A DNA stretch of 64,000 nucleotides from JBEBSD01 sp040394475 (GTDB lineage: Bacteria > Bacteroidota > Bacteroidia > Cytophagales > Spirosomataceae). Both the position numbers and the translations under genes were made by a program. Location: NCBI GenBank assembly GCA_040394475.1, contig JBEBSD010000002.1, forward strand, positions 1 through 64,000, given 5' to 3'. Shown piece after piece: positions 8,885 to 18,037 of this stretch (positions within the stretch are counted from its first letter, which is position 1; each line of letters begins with the position of its first letter). Below the pieces are notes generated by a model, which was not told where the DNA came from, ran no database searches, and saw nothing but the letters and a program-made list of their open reading frames with translations.

Positions 8885-9455
8885 TGCGTTGTCGTACCGC
8901 CTCCGCTTCCACCGCCAGCTGTTCGTACCATTCTTCACCATACGCACGGATCAGAGGCTCTTTCAGGAATTGGTATACCGGTACTCCCAGGTGCTCACCG
9001 AGCGTACAGGCATCCTTACAGATGCTCCAGCGGTCGTAGTTCAGGGCATGATACTGTTCATATTTCGTAACCCGTATCGGGTACAGATGGCAGGAGAGGG
9101 GTTTTTTATAGGTTATTTTTCCATCAATCCAGGCTTGCTCGATGCCGCATTTCAACATCCCCCGGTCGTCGTAAATGGCATAGGCGCATTCCCTACCGTC
9201 GATGATCGGGGTTACGTAATCGCCTTCCCAATCGGTGGTATAGACGCCCTGTTGGTTGATCGCTGCCTTTCCGGCTGCTGATAAATAGGGTTCCACCTGT
9301 TCATAGATCGCCGCCAGAATGGGGAGTTCATCTTCCTCCAGCGGAGCGCCGGAGTCTCCTTCCACACAACAGGCGCCTTTACATTTCTCCAGGTTACATA
9401 CAAAAAACTGATCAGCGATATCATCACTTACACAGGTATTGTCAAGCAGGATCAT
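8874..9455 (-). CDS. DUF3109 family protein
   Basis: The 193-residue soluble protein is recognisable as DUF3109 by its cysteine spacing: FVCNLEKCKGACCVEGD near residues 18-34, then GRECAYAIYDD, MLKCGIEQAW, KPLSCHLYPIR and WSICKDACTLG. The conserved cysteines suggest a metal or Fe-S site, as in YkgJ-type zinc/iron-chelating proteins, but no function has been shown that I know of. The gene ends inside the start of the ATL gene and starts 16 bp after the LysM transglycosylase gene ends, so the three are probably cotranscribed. Confidence 0.9.
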   Translation of the reverse strand: MILLDNTCVSDDIADQFFVCNLEKCKGACCVEGDSGAPLEEDELPILAAIYEQVEPYLSAAGKAAINQQGVYTTDWEGDYVTPIIDGRECAYAIYDDRGMLKCGIEQAWIDGKITYKKPLSCHLYPIRVTKYEQYHALNYDRWSICKDACTLGEHLGVPVYQFLKEPLIRAYGEEWYEQLAVEAEAVRQRNGG

Positions 9456-9471
9456 GAATGTTTTCTCATAA

Positions 9472-11685
9472 TTAATTGGAAGGAATTTTTAATTTCTGCC
9501 CGATTTTAACACCATCGACTGTCAGGTTATTGAAGGTTTTCAGCGCCTGTATGGTAGTATTGTATTTTTTTGAGATACTGAACAGTGTTTCTCCTTTTAC
9601 CACGGCATGTACGACAGGTTGTGCGGGCGCTGCAGGTGCAACGGACGAAACACCGGCTGCCTGGCTGACCATCAGCCGCTGGCCGATAGGCAGGTTATCA
9701 GAAATGGTCATATTGTTTAACGTCAGCAGTTCGGTGATCGTCATTTCGTACTTCTTGGAAATACTGTAAAAAGTTTCTCCTTTTTCTACCGTATGATGGG
9801 CTGTCGCAACAGCCGGTTTGGAGACGACCGGTTCGGTTTTGGCAGGAACGGGGCTTGTGGTTGCCGCAGTGGTATTGTTGGTTGCCCCGGCCGAAGGAGG
9901 GGGGCTATAGGCAGGCTTCGCATCCTCCTGACGGGGACGAGGGGTTCCGGCTGATGCAGCAGGTGCATCTTCCCGGACAATGACAATTCTGTTGTTGGAG
10001 CGCGTTTCCGGGGTTTTGATTTCAGCAGTTGTAGTCACCTCTTCTTCGGGGGTTTCCACACGACGGCTGGAAGCAGTTGAAGGTGCGGTAGGAAGGGGGG
10101 CAGGTTGCTCGACAGCAGACGGTTCGGCAGATGGTTTGTCTGCCAGTTTGGGCGTATACCGTCTTCTTTCGGAGGGATTCCTCGGAATGACAGGCGCTGC
10201 GGAAGAGACGGTTTTGGTGGCTTCTGCTGCAACTTCCCGGGCAGGCTCGTCATTCCCGGCCGGTGTCGGCGTGGTTTCTTTGGGCGTATAATCGGCAATC
10301 GGTTCCGGCGCTTCCGCTGCAGGCGGGGTATACGGCCTTACCGGTGCGCCGGTATCAATAACTTTGACCGGAATACTGGCCGGGCGCCGCTTGGTCAGCC
10401 ACATCTGGCGACCGGTTTCCAGGGGTGCGTTCCGGCTGGTAATACGGTTGTACCGCAACAGATCCTTGAGGCGCATGCCGTAAAGCTGTGAGATGGAATG
10501 CGGGGTTTCCCCGTCACGGACGGAATGGAAGGCTACCGCGGCTTTCCGGTTTTTCCGTGCCAGGTAGTAAACCTCACCCGGTACGACGGTCATCGAGACA
10601 TCCATATCGTTGAATTTCCTGAATTTGGATGCTGATACCTTTCCTGCTCTGGCCAGGGAATTCGGATAATCGCCGGCACGGCCCAGGATACCAGGCAGGC
10701 CGTTAATATCGTAAAGGGTATGCGGGTTATTGCCCGACGGCTGACGTGCCGATTTTTTCAGGATCGGGTAACCGATATCATCCAGGTCGTATTTGCTGGC
10801 CAGCGTGTTGTCACTTTGCACAAGCGACAGGTTTTCCCGTACATTCTGGACCTTGCTGGAGGCGACGGGTATCGTCAGAAAATAATCTTTGTCGGTCGGG
10901 ATGCTGTTTCCGTTCAGCCAGCGGTTGTACCCTTTCAGGTCGGATACGCTGATTTTCAGTTCATTGGAAATTTCCTCCAGACGGCGGCCTTTTCCAATAG
11001 GAGCCTCCACCAGGGTAATGGCATTTTTAGAACGGTAACGGTCTAAGCCCGCCTCGAAAGCAATCTTGTAGGCAAAGAAGCGCAATACATACCGGTCGGC
11101 GCGGCCGGTCAGGCTGATATCGTGGGCATTCGCCCAGTTATCCGGGATTTTATCCTGGACGCCCGAGATACCGAGATAATAGGAGAAAAGAGAAGAAACC
11201 CAGTTATTGTAGGTCTGGTTGCTACGCTTGAGATAGGCTGCTGCGGCACGGGTAGAAGCCGAAATGTTCTTACGTTCATCCACGTGATTGTCCACGCGCA
11301 ACCCCAGTTCCCGGGCCGTTGCGTCCTTAAACTGCCAGAAACCTACTGCCTTCGAAGAAGACACCGCGTCGGGGATCAGGGAACTTTCCTGTGCGGCAAG
11401 GTACTTGAAATCAATCGGGACCTCTTCGTCAATGAATACTCCCTCGATAATGGGGAAATAGAGCAGGGCACGTTCCAGTTTTTCTTCCCAGTATTTTTGG
11501 TTGATCATCAATACCTTGATGTCCGAAGCAATAATACTGCGGGCGCTATTGTCGAGGCGGACGTTAATGCCGCCGAACGGAACTTGCGCAGGGACTTCCG
11601 GGTAATGCTGGGCGTTGAGGGGCAATACACTTCCAAAAGCTGCTGCCAGCAGCAGGATTACAAATTGCTTCCAGGTATTTCTCAT
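9472..11685 (-). CDS. MltD-like lytic transglycosylase with LysM repeats
   Basis: The 737-residue exported protein has a signal peptide ending near LNAQ (residue 25). An SLT lysozyme-like domain follows at about 85-230; the putative catalytic Glu is in FKYLAAQESSLIPDAVS, followed by AVGFWQFKDATARELGL. LysM modules occur near residues 240-285, 385-425, 630-675 and at the extreme C-terminus. A roughly 200-residue Pro/Ala/Thr-rich linker (about 430-620) separates the catalytic half from the last two LysM modules and would let the enzyme reach across peptidoglycan. The role is cleavage and remodelling of peptidoglycan glycan strands in the periplasm. Confidence 0.93.
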   Translation of the reverse strand: MRNTWKQFVILLLAAAFGSVLPLNAQHYPEVPAQVPFGGINVRLDNSARSIIASDIKVLMINQKYWEEKLERALLYFPIIEGVFIDEEVPIDFKYLAAQESSLIPDAVSSSKAVGFWQFKDATARELGLRVDNHVDERKNISASTRAAAAYLKRSNQTYNNWVSSLFSYYLGISGVQDKIPDNWANAHDISLTGRADRYVLRFFAYKIAFEAGLDRYRSKNAITLVEAPIGKGRRLEEISNELKISVSDLKGYNRWLNGNSIPTDKDYFLTIPVASSKVQNVRENLSLVQSDNTLASKYDLDDIGYPILKKSARQPSGNNPHTLYDINGLPGILGRAGDYPNSLARAGKVSASKFRKFNDMDVSMTVVPGEVYYLARKNRKAAVAFHSVRDGETPHSISQLYGMRLKDLLRYNRITSRNAPLETGRQMWLTKRRPASIPVKVIDTGAPVRPYTPPAAEAPEPIADYTPKETTPTPAGNDEPAREVAAEATKTVSSAAPVIPRNPSERRRYTPKLADKPSAEPSAVEQPAPLPTAPSTASSRRVETPEEEVTTTAEIKTPETRSNNRIVIVREDAPAASAGTPRPRQEDAKPAYSPPPSAGATNNTTAATTSPVPAKTEPVVSKPAVATAHHTVEKGETFYSISKKYEMTITELLTLNNMTISDNLPIGQRLMVSQAAGVSSVAPAAPAQPVVHAVVKGETLFSISKKYNTTIQALKTFNNLTVDGVKIGQKLKIPSN

Positions 11686-11732
11686 CTCATAATAGAATTA
11701 GTTGGGGTCAAAAATCTACATTTTTCTGACCA

Positions 11733-12404
11733 TTATAGTTTCTGTAATAGCATTATTCCATCCCTTACCGGCAATAACAGATTCCTGACCCGGGCATCCG
11801 AATGCACTTTCTGATTGAAATCCAGCAGGGCTTTCGTGTCTTTATCGGGTGTCTGACCCTCCCGAAAGGCCACCACTTTCCCACTCCACAGAACGTTATC
11901 AGCAATAATCAGGCCACCCGGGCGCACTTTACCGATGATCAGATCAAAATACAATCCGTAACTGGCCTTATCGGCATCTATGAACACCAGATCGAACACT
12001 TCATCAAGTTCCGGAATCAGTTCGGCGGCTTTTCCGATGCGTAAGTCGATCAGGTGGCTTTTACCCGCTTTTTCGAAATAGGTCCTGGCGAAACCTTCCA
12101 GTTCTTCGTTGGCTTCCAGGGTGATGATCTTTCCGTCTTCTGCGAGGCCCTCTGACAGGCAAAGCGCAGAATACCCGGTAAACGTGCCGATCTCCAGGAT
12201 CCGGCGGGGGTGGACCAGCCGTGACAAGAGCGCCAGCAGCCTTCCCTGCACCTGTCCGGAAAGCATCCGTGGTTTAAGGATTTTGGCATGAGTTTCCCGG
12301 TTCAGCGCGCTTAGTACTTCACTCTCAGCCTCTGTATGGGCTGCTGCATACGTCTCAATTTCCCGGGGCAGGAGTTCCATGGTTAATGACTTTAGGTCCT
12401 TCAA
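11733..12404 (-). CDS. Class I SAM-dependent O-methyltransferase (COMT/family 3)
   Basis: The 223-residue protein matches the bacterial catechol-type O-methyltransferase family: the SAM-binding loop RILEIGTFTGYSALCLSEGL (about 68-87), the acidic strand end ITLEANEE, the metal/substrate motif FDLVFIDADKASYGLYF (about 137-153) and GGLIIADNVLWSGKV (about 164-178) with the metal-binding Asp-Asn. It acts on small hydroxylated substrates in the cytosol; the substrate here is unknown. An internal start at 12380 (MELLPREIE) is equally plausible. It follows rfbA by 49 bp on the same strand and could be the last gene of the sugar-nucleotide operon. Confidence 0.9.
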   Translation of the reverse strand: MKDLKSLTMELLPREIETYAAAHTEAESEVLSALNRETHAKILKPRMLSGQVQGRLLALLSRLVHPRRILEIGTFTGYSALCLSEGLAEDGKIITLEANEELEGFARTYFEKAGKSHLIDLRIGKAAELIPELDEVFDLVFIDADKASYGLYFDLIIGKVRPGGLIIADNVLWSGKVVAFREGQTPDKDTKALLDFNQKVHSDARVRNLLLPVRDGIMLLQKL

Positions 12405-12453
12405 AAAGGTAACGAAATAATTTCCGATGCATTTTGACCGGTTGCCATAACTT

Positions 12454-13314
12454 TTAGTGGGTAAGGCGGAGCAGGTACTGACCGTATCCGCTTTTCATGA
12501 GTGGCTGCGCGAGCGTTTCCAACTGACCGGCTGAAATAAACCCTCTCCGGAAGGCTACTTCCTCGATACAGCCGATTTTCAGCCCCTGTCGTTCTTCGAT
12601 CACTTGTACAAATTGCCCGGCCTGCATCAGCGACTGAAAGGTGCCGGTGTCCAGCCAGGCGGTGCCGCGGTCCAGTACGCCTACTTTTAAGTTGCCTTCT
12701 TTCAGATATTGTCTGTTGATATCGGTGATTTCCAACTCTCCGCGGGGGGAAGGCTGAATGTTTTTGGCAATTTCCACGACACGGTTGTCATAAAAATACA
12801 ACCCGGGAACCGCGTAGTTGGACCGGGGATGCTCCGGTTTTTCTTCTATGGAGACGACGTTATTGTCGGCATCGAATTCTACTACGCCGTAGCGCTCGGG
12901 ATCGTGCACCTGGTAAGCATAGATGACCCCGCCCTCGGGGTCGTTATTCGCTAAAAGCAGTTTGGATAAGCCGGAGCCATAAAAGATATTATCTCCCAGG
13001 ATCAGTGCGACCTTGTCATCCCCGATAAAGTCTTCTCCGATCAGAAACGCCTGGGCAAGTCCGTCGGGGGAAGGTTGTACGGCGTACTGAAAAGAACAGC
13101 CGATGCGGCTTCCGTCGCCCAGCAGTTTTTCAAAATGAGGTAAATCATGCGGGGTGGAGATGATCAGAATTTCCCGGATTCCCGCCAGCATCAGGATAGA
13201 GAGCGGATAATAGATCATCGGTTTGTCATACACCGGCATGAGTTGTTTGCTCACCGCCAGTGTTAACGGATGCAGTCGTGTGCCGGAACCTCCGGCGAGT
13301 ATAATTCCTTTCAT
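12454..13314 (-). CDS. rfbA: Glucose-1-phosphate thymidylyltransferase
   Basis: The 286-residue enzyme joins dTTP and glucose-1-phosphate to give dTDP-glucose, the first step of dTDP-deoxysugar synthesis. The nucleotidyltransferase signature GGSGTRLHPLTLAVSKQL is at residues 8-25, followed by DKPMIYYPLS and the catalytic metal site LILGDNIFYG near 104-113. Length is normal for RfbA/RmlA. Its ATG abuts the stop codon of rfbB with no gap, so translation is probably coupled. rfbC and rfbD are not in this window, so the final sugar cannot be deduced. Confidence 0.97.
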   Translation of the reverse strand: MKGIILAGGSGTRLHPLTLAVSKQLMPVYDKPMIYYPLSILMLAGIREILIISTPHDLPHFEKLLGDGSRIGCSFQYAVQPSPDGLAQAFLIGEDFIGDDKVALILGDNIFYGSGLSKLLLANNDPEGGVIYAYQVHDPERYGVVEFDADNNVVSIEEKPEHPRSNYAVPGLYFYDNRVVEIAKNIQPSPRGELEITDINRQYLKEGNLKVGVLDRGTAWLDTGTFQSLMQAGQFVQVIEERQGLKIGCIEEVAFRRGFISAGQLETLAQPLMKSGYGQYLLRLTH

Positions 13315-14373
13315 TTACCGCTGTGAATACATGTTTTCGTAATATGACTGGTACTGGCCACTCGTTACCCCTTCGAGCCAGGATTTGTTAGCGAGGTACC
13401 ATTCCACTGTTTTGGTAAGTCCTTCCTCAAATTGCAGGGAAGGCTCCCATCCCAGTGTCTGTTGAAGTTTGGCGGCGTCAATAGCATAACGCAGATCATG
13501 TCCGGCCCGGTCGGTTACATACGTAATCAGGCGTTCGGAAGTCCCTTCGGATTTTCCGAGCTTTTCGTCCATAATCCGGCATAACAGCTTTACCAACGCA
13601 ATATTGGTCCACTCGTTATGCCCTCCGATGTTATAGGTTTCACCGGTTACTCCTTCATGAAAAATGACATCAATTGCACGCGCATGGTCAACCACATAGA
13701 GCCAGTCCCGGACGTTTTCTCCTTTTCCATAAACGGGAAGAGGCCGGTCGTGAAGAATGTTGTTGATCATCAGTGGGATCAGCTTTTCTGGGAAGTGGTT
13801 GGGGCCGTAATTGTTGGAGCAGTTGGAGAGGACAACCGGTAATTTATAGGTATTGTAATAAGCCCTTACAAAATGATCAGAAGCGGCTTTGGAAGCCGAA
13901 TAAGGCGATTGGGGGTCATAGGAAGTGGTTTCCGTAAAGAAGTCCTCCGGATCGTGCAGGTCCCCGTAAACCTCGTCGGTAGACACATGGTAAAAGCGCC
14001 GGCCTTCCGGCTGCCCCCCCCAGCTTTTGCGCGCCGCATTCAGGAGGTTGACCGTCCCGACAACATTGGTCATCACAAACGCCATCGGGTCGGAAATCGA
14101 ACGGTCCACATGGGATTCTGCTGCCAGGTGGATAACCCCATCGTATTGTTCTGTCTCAAATAGGTGATCCAGGAAAGCTGCATCCCGGATATCGCCTTTA
14201 ACAAAGGTATAATTAGCTGCCGTTTCTATATCCTTCAGGTTTTCAAGATTTCCGGCATAGGTAAGCGCATCCAGGTTATGGATCTGGTACCCGGGGTACC
14301 GGGTAACGAATAAGCGGACCACATGCGACCCAATGAAACCAGCCCCTCCTGTGATTACTATTTTTTTCGACAT
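13315..14373 (-). CDS. rfbB: dTDP-glucose 4,6-dehydratase
   Basis: The 352-residue extended short-chain dehydrogenase converts dTDP-glucose to the 4-keto-6-deoxy sugar. The Rossmann motif ITGGAGFIGSHVVRLF is at residues 6-21. The catalytic triad region has STDEVYGDL near 131-139 and the YxxxK in YSASKAASDHFVRAYYNT near 158. The length fits RfbB/RmlB. It lies between galE (2-bp gap) and rfbA (no gap) in a tight leftward operon that supplies cell-surface polysaccharide precursors. Confidence 0.97.
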   Translation of the reverse strand: MSKKIVITGGAGFIGSHVVRLFVTRYPGYQIHNLDALTYAGNLENLKDIETAANYTFVKGDIRDAAFLDHLFETEQYDGVIHLAAESHVDRSISDPMAFVMTNVVGTVNLLNAARKSWGGQPEGRRFYHVSTDEVYGDLHDPEDFFTETTSYDPQSPYSASKAASDHFVRAYYNTYKLPVVLSNCSNNYGPNHFPEKLIPLMINNILHDRPLPVYGKGENVRDWLYVVDHARAIDVIFHEGVTGETYNIGGHNEWTNIALVKLLCRIMDEKLGKSEGTSERLITYVTDRAGHDLRYAIDAAKLQQTLGWEPSLQFEEGLTKTVEWYLANKSWLEGVTSGQYQSYYENMYSQR

Positions 14374-14375
14374 GT

Positions 14376-15410
14376 TTAATTTTGTTCAATGGATAGTTGG
14401 GTGCCTGTTCGCTGCTGCCAGCGCCAGGAATCTGAAAGCGCATCAGAGAGTGTTTTCTCCGCTTGCCAACGGAGGATTTGCCTGCTTTTGTCGGCTTGCG
14501 CGTAAATCTGCTCCACATCTCCCGGGCGCCTTGGCGCTATATAATAATTGAGCTTCAGGCCGTTCACCTGCTCGAAGGTATGGATGAGTTCCAGCACACT
14601 GTGTCCCTGGCCGGTCCCTACATTGAATACGTCGTAATAGGTTTTGTTCCTGCTTTCCTGCAGCAATTCAATGGCTTTGACATGCGCCTTGGCCAGGTCC
14701 GCGACATGGATGTAATCGCGGATGCAAGTGCCGTCAGGGGTGTTGTAGTCATTTCCGAACACGGCCAGCTTTTCACGGAGACCTGCTGCCACCTGGGTCA
14801 GGAAGGGAACCAGGTTACTGGGGGGACCCAATGGCAGTTCCCCGATTTCAGCTGAAGGATGCGCCCCGATCGGATTGAAGTAACGCAGGGAAATGGCCTT
14901 AAAGGGGACCCCCGAAGCAACGTAATCTCTTATGATCTCTTCCCCGATCGATTTGGTATTGCCGTAAGGAGAAGTGGCCGGCTGCAGCGGTGTGTTTTCC
15001 GTAACAGGCAGTTCGCCGGCTTGTCCGTAGACCGTACAAGAGGAAGAAAATACCAGGTTGGATACCTCGTATTTTTCCATTAAAGCCATCAGCGTGATCA
15101 GTGACCCGAGGTTATTATGATAATAGCTGAGCGGTTTCTCAACCGATTCGCCAACTGCCTTGTACGCAGCAAAATGGATCACTCCACCGAACTGATGGGT
15201 GCGGAAAAGCGCTTCCATTGCGTCGCGGTCGTTGCAGTCCAATTGGTAAAAAGGGAATCGCCTGCCGGTTATTTTCTCCAGACCATCCAGCACCTGCAGG
15301 TTGGAATTATAAAGGTTATCCACAATTATGGGTTCGAAACCGGCCTCATATAGTTCTACGACCGTATGAGACCCGATAAATCCTACCCCTCCCGTAACAA
15401 GAATTTTCAT
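14376..15410 (-). CDS. galE: UDP-glucose 4-epimerase
   Basis: From the ATG at 15410 the protein is 344 residues and begins with the nucleotide-binding fold (MKILVTGGVGFIGSHTVVEL). The longer open frame upstream lacks family sequence and runs into the divergent gene, so it is left out. Other marks are SSSCTVYGQAGELPVTE, the catalytic YxxxK in YGNTKSIGEEI and the sugar-binding RYFNPIGAHPSAEIGE. It interconverts UDP-glucose and UDP-galactose and is the first gene of galE-rfbB-rfbA, linking central sugar metabolism to surface glycan synthesis. A -7 box lies 45 bp upstream. Confidence 0.96.
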   Translation of the reverse strand: MKILVTGGVGFIGSHTVVELYEAGFEPIIVDNLYNSNLQVLDGLEKITGRRFPFYQLDCNDRDAMEALFRTHQFGGVIHFAAYKAVGESVEKPLSYYHNNLGSLITLMALMEKYEVSNLVFSSSCTVYGQAGELPVTENTPLQPATSPYGNTKSIGEEIIRDYVASGVPFKAISLRYFNPIGAHPSAEIGELPLGPPSNLVPFLTQVAAGLREKLAVFGNDYNTPDGTCIRDYIHVADLAKAHVKAIELLQESRNKTYYDVFNVGTGQGHSVLELIHTFEQVNGLKLNYYIAPRRPGDVEQIYAQADKSRQILRWQAEKTLSDALSDSWRWQQRTGTQLSIEQN

Positions 15411-15454
15411 GTAAGATGACTTGTGAATAGTAATAATCGTTTTTACATTGCGGG

Positions 15455-15462
15455 CAAAAGTA
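15455..15462 (-). promoter_or_regulatory. Putative promoter -7 box for galE-rfbB-rfbA
   Basis: The minus strand reads TACTTTTG, an exact TAnnTTTG match 45 bp before the galE ATG. No clear -33 TTG stands at the expected distance. The 116-bp region is shared with the divergent SirB1-like gene. Confidence 0.5.
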
Positions 15463-15526
15463 AAAAATTTGAAAGCCATAAAAAAATAGTTTTTGCCTTG
15501 CGGGCGATTCGCTAAAAAGGAAAAGG

Positions 15527-16360
15527 ATGACGGACAAGGAAATAAAGGCGCTGGTTTCACTGCTGGATGATGAAGATCGGGAAGTAACTGCTTTGGTGGA
15601 GCGAAAGATCCGTTCCCTGGGCAGTGGCATTATCCCCTTTCTGGAAACGCAGTGGGAGGAGAGTTTTAATCCCCAGCTTCAGCGCAGACTGGAAGACCTG
15701 ATTCATGATTTGCAAATGATGGGGATGGTCGACCGGTTGAAGGCATGGAAAGAGGGAGGCGCCCTGGATTTACTGGAAGGGATGTGGATACTGGCCAGCT
15801 ATCTCTATCCGGAACTGACCTACAATAAACTGAGCGAAGATATTGAGCAACTGTACTATGAAGTATGGCTGCAGTTCAGGGAGTCGATGAACCCCAATGA
15901 ACAGGTCAAGCTGCTGAACAATTTGTTTTACACGCAGATGGGATTCGGCCCCAATACCAAGAACTTTCATTCACCGGCCAATTCCATGATCAATATTGTG
16001 CTGGAGAGCAAAAGGGGCAACCCGATTACGCTCTGTGTGATCTACATGCTGATCGGAAGGAAGCTGGGAATGCCATTGTACGGGGTAAACCTGCCGAACT
16101 TGTTTGTCCTGACTTATAAACAGGATAACCAGCAATTTTACATCAACGTGTTCAACCGGGGAATTATCTTCTCCAGGACGGATATCGAACATTACATTGT
16201 TCAGCTGAAATTAAAGCAGAACGAAACGTTCTATCAACCCTGCTCCAACCTGGATATCGTTCAGCGCGTGCTGCGGAATTTGATCTTGTCGTATGAAAAG
16301 GCCGGCGACAACGAGCGGATCCGGGAGGTGGAGACCATTCTGAGATCGATTGTCGATTAA
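15527..16360 (+). CDS. SirB1-like transglutaminase-fold protein
   Basis: The 277-residue protein matches the Transglut_core2/SirB1 family: a helical N-terminal part (about 1-80), then NEQVKLLNNLFYTQMGFGPN, RGNPITLCVIYMLIGRKLGMPLYGVNLPNLFVL (about 163-195) and a C-terminal helical segment. A cysteine sits near the active-site position (TLCVIY). The place where many SirB1 proteins carry a His (GFPGHF-type motif) reads NLPNLF, so protease or transglutaminase activity is doubtful. It is probably a non-enzymatic or altered member. Its end overlaps the convergent phosphopantetheinyl transferase gene by 4 bp. Confidence 0.85.
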   Translation: MTDKEIKALVSLLDDEDREVTALVERKIRSLGSGIIPFLETQWEESFNPQLQRRLEDLIHDLQMMGMVDRLKAWKEGGALDLLEGMWILASYLYPELTYNKLSEDIEQLYYEVWLQFRESMNPNEQVKLLNNLFYTQMGFGPNTKNFHSPANSMINIVLESKRGNPITLCVIYMLIGRKLGMPLYGVNLPNLFVLTYKQDNQQFYINVFNRGIIFSRTDIEHYIVQLKLKQNETFYQPCSNLDIVQRVLRNLILSYEKAGDNERIREVETILRSIVD

Positions 16361-16986
16361 TAAGCCAGGGCCAGGCAATAACCGCCCATCCAATACAGCC
16401 GGGCGCTCACCCGGAAATGTTCGCTCCCGTTTTGTAAGCAGGCGACGAGGGTAGTCGCCTCATCCGGAAAGGGTTCTATCCGGATATGGTGCAGAAAACT
16501 GGTGCCCTTTTGTCCATACCACTTAAAAGCAGCTTCTTTGGCGCACCAATAGTGGCATAAAAGCCGGATGTCGTTCCGCGAGTGGGCTATTTCCTGGGGC
16601 TGAAGGAACTTGGCGGCCACCCGGAGCAGCTTTTCGCCGGGACGTTCGAGATCAATGCCGATCCGACCCGTGTAGCGCAGGGCGACCGCAACGTAGTCAA
16701 CCGAATGGCTCATGGATATTTCAACGGAAGCGCCGGTAAGATAGGGCTTTCCATGCGGATCCTTGTAAATGCCCTGATACGGAATGCCGGCTTTCAGGCA
16801 AAGCGACTGTAAGGCGATGCGGCTGGCCAGCCACTCGCGTTGTTTCTGTGGATGCGAAATAGTACGCAGCTCACCGGTATCCGTACCTTCGGGCAAAAGG
16901 TCGAGGAGTTGTGTAAGGGGTTCGTCGAGTCTCCAGATTAGAAAATGACCATCAGATAATGTAATTTTGGTGGAAACAGGCGGCAT
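16357..16986 (-). CDS. 4'-phosphopantetheinyl transferase superfamily protein (Sfp-like)
   Basis: From the ATG at 16986 (MPPVSTK) the protein is 209 residues, the normal size for this family. It carries the diagnostic motifs GKPYLTGASVEISMSHS (about 80-95), IGIDLE (about 110) with the metal-binding Asp, and WCAKEAAFKWYG (about 147-158). These enzymes move the phosphopantetheine arm of CoA onto a serine of carrier proteins. Sfp-like members serve fatty-acid, polyketide or peptide carriers; none of those is encoded nearby. The open frame continues 300 codons upstream, but only as the antisense of the WD40 gene, so that part is rejected. Confidence 0.9.
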   Translation of the reverse strand: MPPVSTKITLSDGHFLIWRLDEPLTQLLDLLPEGTDTGELRTISHPQKQREWLASRIALQSLCLKAGIPYQGIYKDPHGKPYLTGASVEISMSHSVDYVAVALRYTGRIGIDLERPGEKLLRVAAKFLQPQEIAHSRNDIRLLCHYWCAKEAAFKWYGQKGTSFLHHIRIEPFPDEATTLVACLQNGSEHFRVSARLYWMGGYCLALAY

Positions 16987-17079
16987 CGGCGTGACAGGTT
17001 CGTAGGTTGGTAATCGGTGCTGCAAAATAAAGGATAATGCAGTGAAATTCCAGTAATCGGGAGTACTGCTTGCGTGCGT

Positions 17080-17985
17080 ATGATGAAAGTTCAAAAAATT
17101 GATACGTTTTCGGGACACAGGGATTGTGTGTATACGATGATCGGTTCGGGGAGCCGTTCGGGCTTCTATTCGGCGGGCGGCGACGGGATGGTAATTGCCT
17201 GGGACCTGACGAAACCGGACCTGGGTGACCTGGTAGCCCGCGTAGGGGCGTCTGTGTATGCCCTGGTCAGGGACCCGGCAACGGGGAATTTGTGGATTGG
17301 TCAGAATTATGAAGGGGTGCAGGTAATCCAGCCGGAAACCCGAAAGGAAATTACTTCGGTTCGCCTGACCAGCGCGGCTATTTTCGATATGCTGATCCAT
17401 GAAAAAAATGCCTACCTGGCCTTCGGGGATGGGGTGATCGGGGTAGTTGACGTGGAGACGGTGGCGGTGCGCAAACATGTACGGACCTCCCGGCAGAGTA
17501 CAAGGACGCTGGCATTGAACCCGGCGGCAGGGCACCTGGCGGCGGGGTTCAGTGACTGGAACGTACGGATATTCGACGCGGAAAGCATGGAGCCGGTCCA
17601 TAACCTGGCGTCGCATGGAAATTCTGTGTTTACCGTGACGTATTCTCCGGACGGGAACCTGCTGTTTACGGCAGGCAGGGATGCCCGTTTGAAAGTATGG
17701 GATGTAACGAACGGCTACCAGCTGGTAGCGGACATCGTTGCACATATGTATGCGATCAACCACGTGGTATTCAGCCCGGATCACACCCTGTTTGCCACCT
17801 GCAGCATGGATAAATCGATTAAGGTCTGGGATGCGAAAAGTCTGCAGTTGCGGAAAGTGATTGACCGGTCGCGTCACGCCGGCCACGGGACATCGGTGAA
17901 TAAATTGCTGTGGTCCGCCTATAACAATTACCTGCTCTCCTGCAGCGACGACCGGATGGTTTCGGTCTGGCAGCTGGAAGTGTGA
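17080..17985 (+). CDS. WD40 repeat beta-propeller protein
   Basis: The roughly 301-residue protein consists almost entirely of WD40 repeats. Clear GH...WD-type units include FSGHRDCVYTM...VIAWDL, LASHGNSVFTVTYSPDGNLLFTAGRDARLKVWDV, HMYAINHVVFSPDHTLFATCSMDKSIKVWDA and the final SVNKLLWSAYNNYLLSCSDDRMVSVWQLE. The number of units fits one seven-bladed propeller. There is no signal peptide, so it is probably a cytosolic interaction platform. ATGs at 17080 and 17083 are better starts than the GTG at 17074. It is divergent from the Sfp-like gene and upstream of divIVA. Partners are unknown. Confidence 0.88.
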   Translation: MMKVQKIDTFSGHRDCVYTMIGSGSRSGFYSAGGDGMVIAWDLTKPDLGDLVARVGASVYALVRDPATGNLWIGQNYEGVQVIQPETRKEITSVRLTSAAIFDMLIHEKNAYLAFGDGVIGVVDVETVAVRKHVRTSRQSTRTLALNPAAGHLAAGFSDWNVRIFDAESMEPVHNLASHGNSVFTVTYSPDGNLLFTAGRDARLKVWDVTNGYQLVADIVAHMYAINHVVFSPDHTLFATCSMDKSIKVWDAKSLQLRKVIDRSRHAGHGTSVNKLLWSAYNNYLLSCSDDRMVSVWQLEV

Positions 17986-18006
17986 TGGCGGTTAAGGTTT
18001 ATTTTA

Positions 18007-18014
18007 TATTTTTG
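18007..18014 (+). promoter_or_regulatory. Putative promoter -7 box for the DivIVA gene
   Basis: TATTTTTG is an exact TAnnTTTG match 23 bp before the ATG, giving a predicted leader of about 15-18 nt. No -33 TTG is visible at 19-21 bp spacing. Confidence 0.45.
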
Positions 18015-18037
18015 CGTAGTTTTCAACCCATATACTT

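Noticed and set aside
16987..17886. A 300-codon extension in front of the phosphopantetheinyl transferase
   Set aside because: It is the antisense of the WD40 gene, has no family similarity, and the transferase has a good ATG at 16986 giving the normal size.
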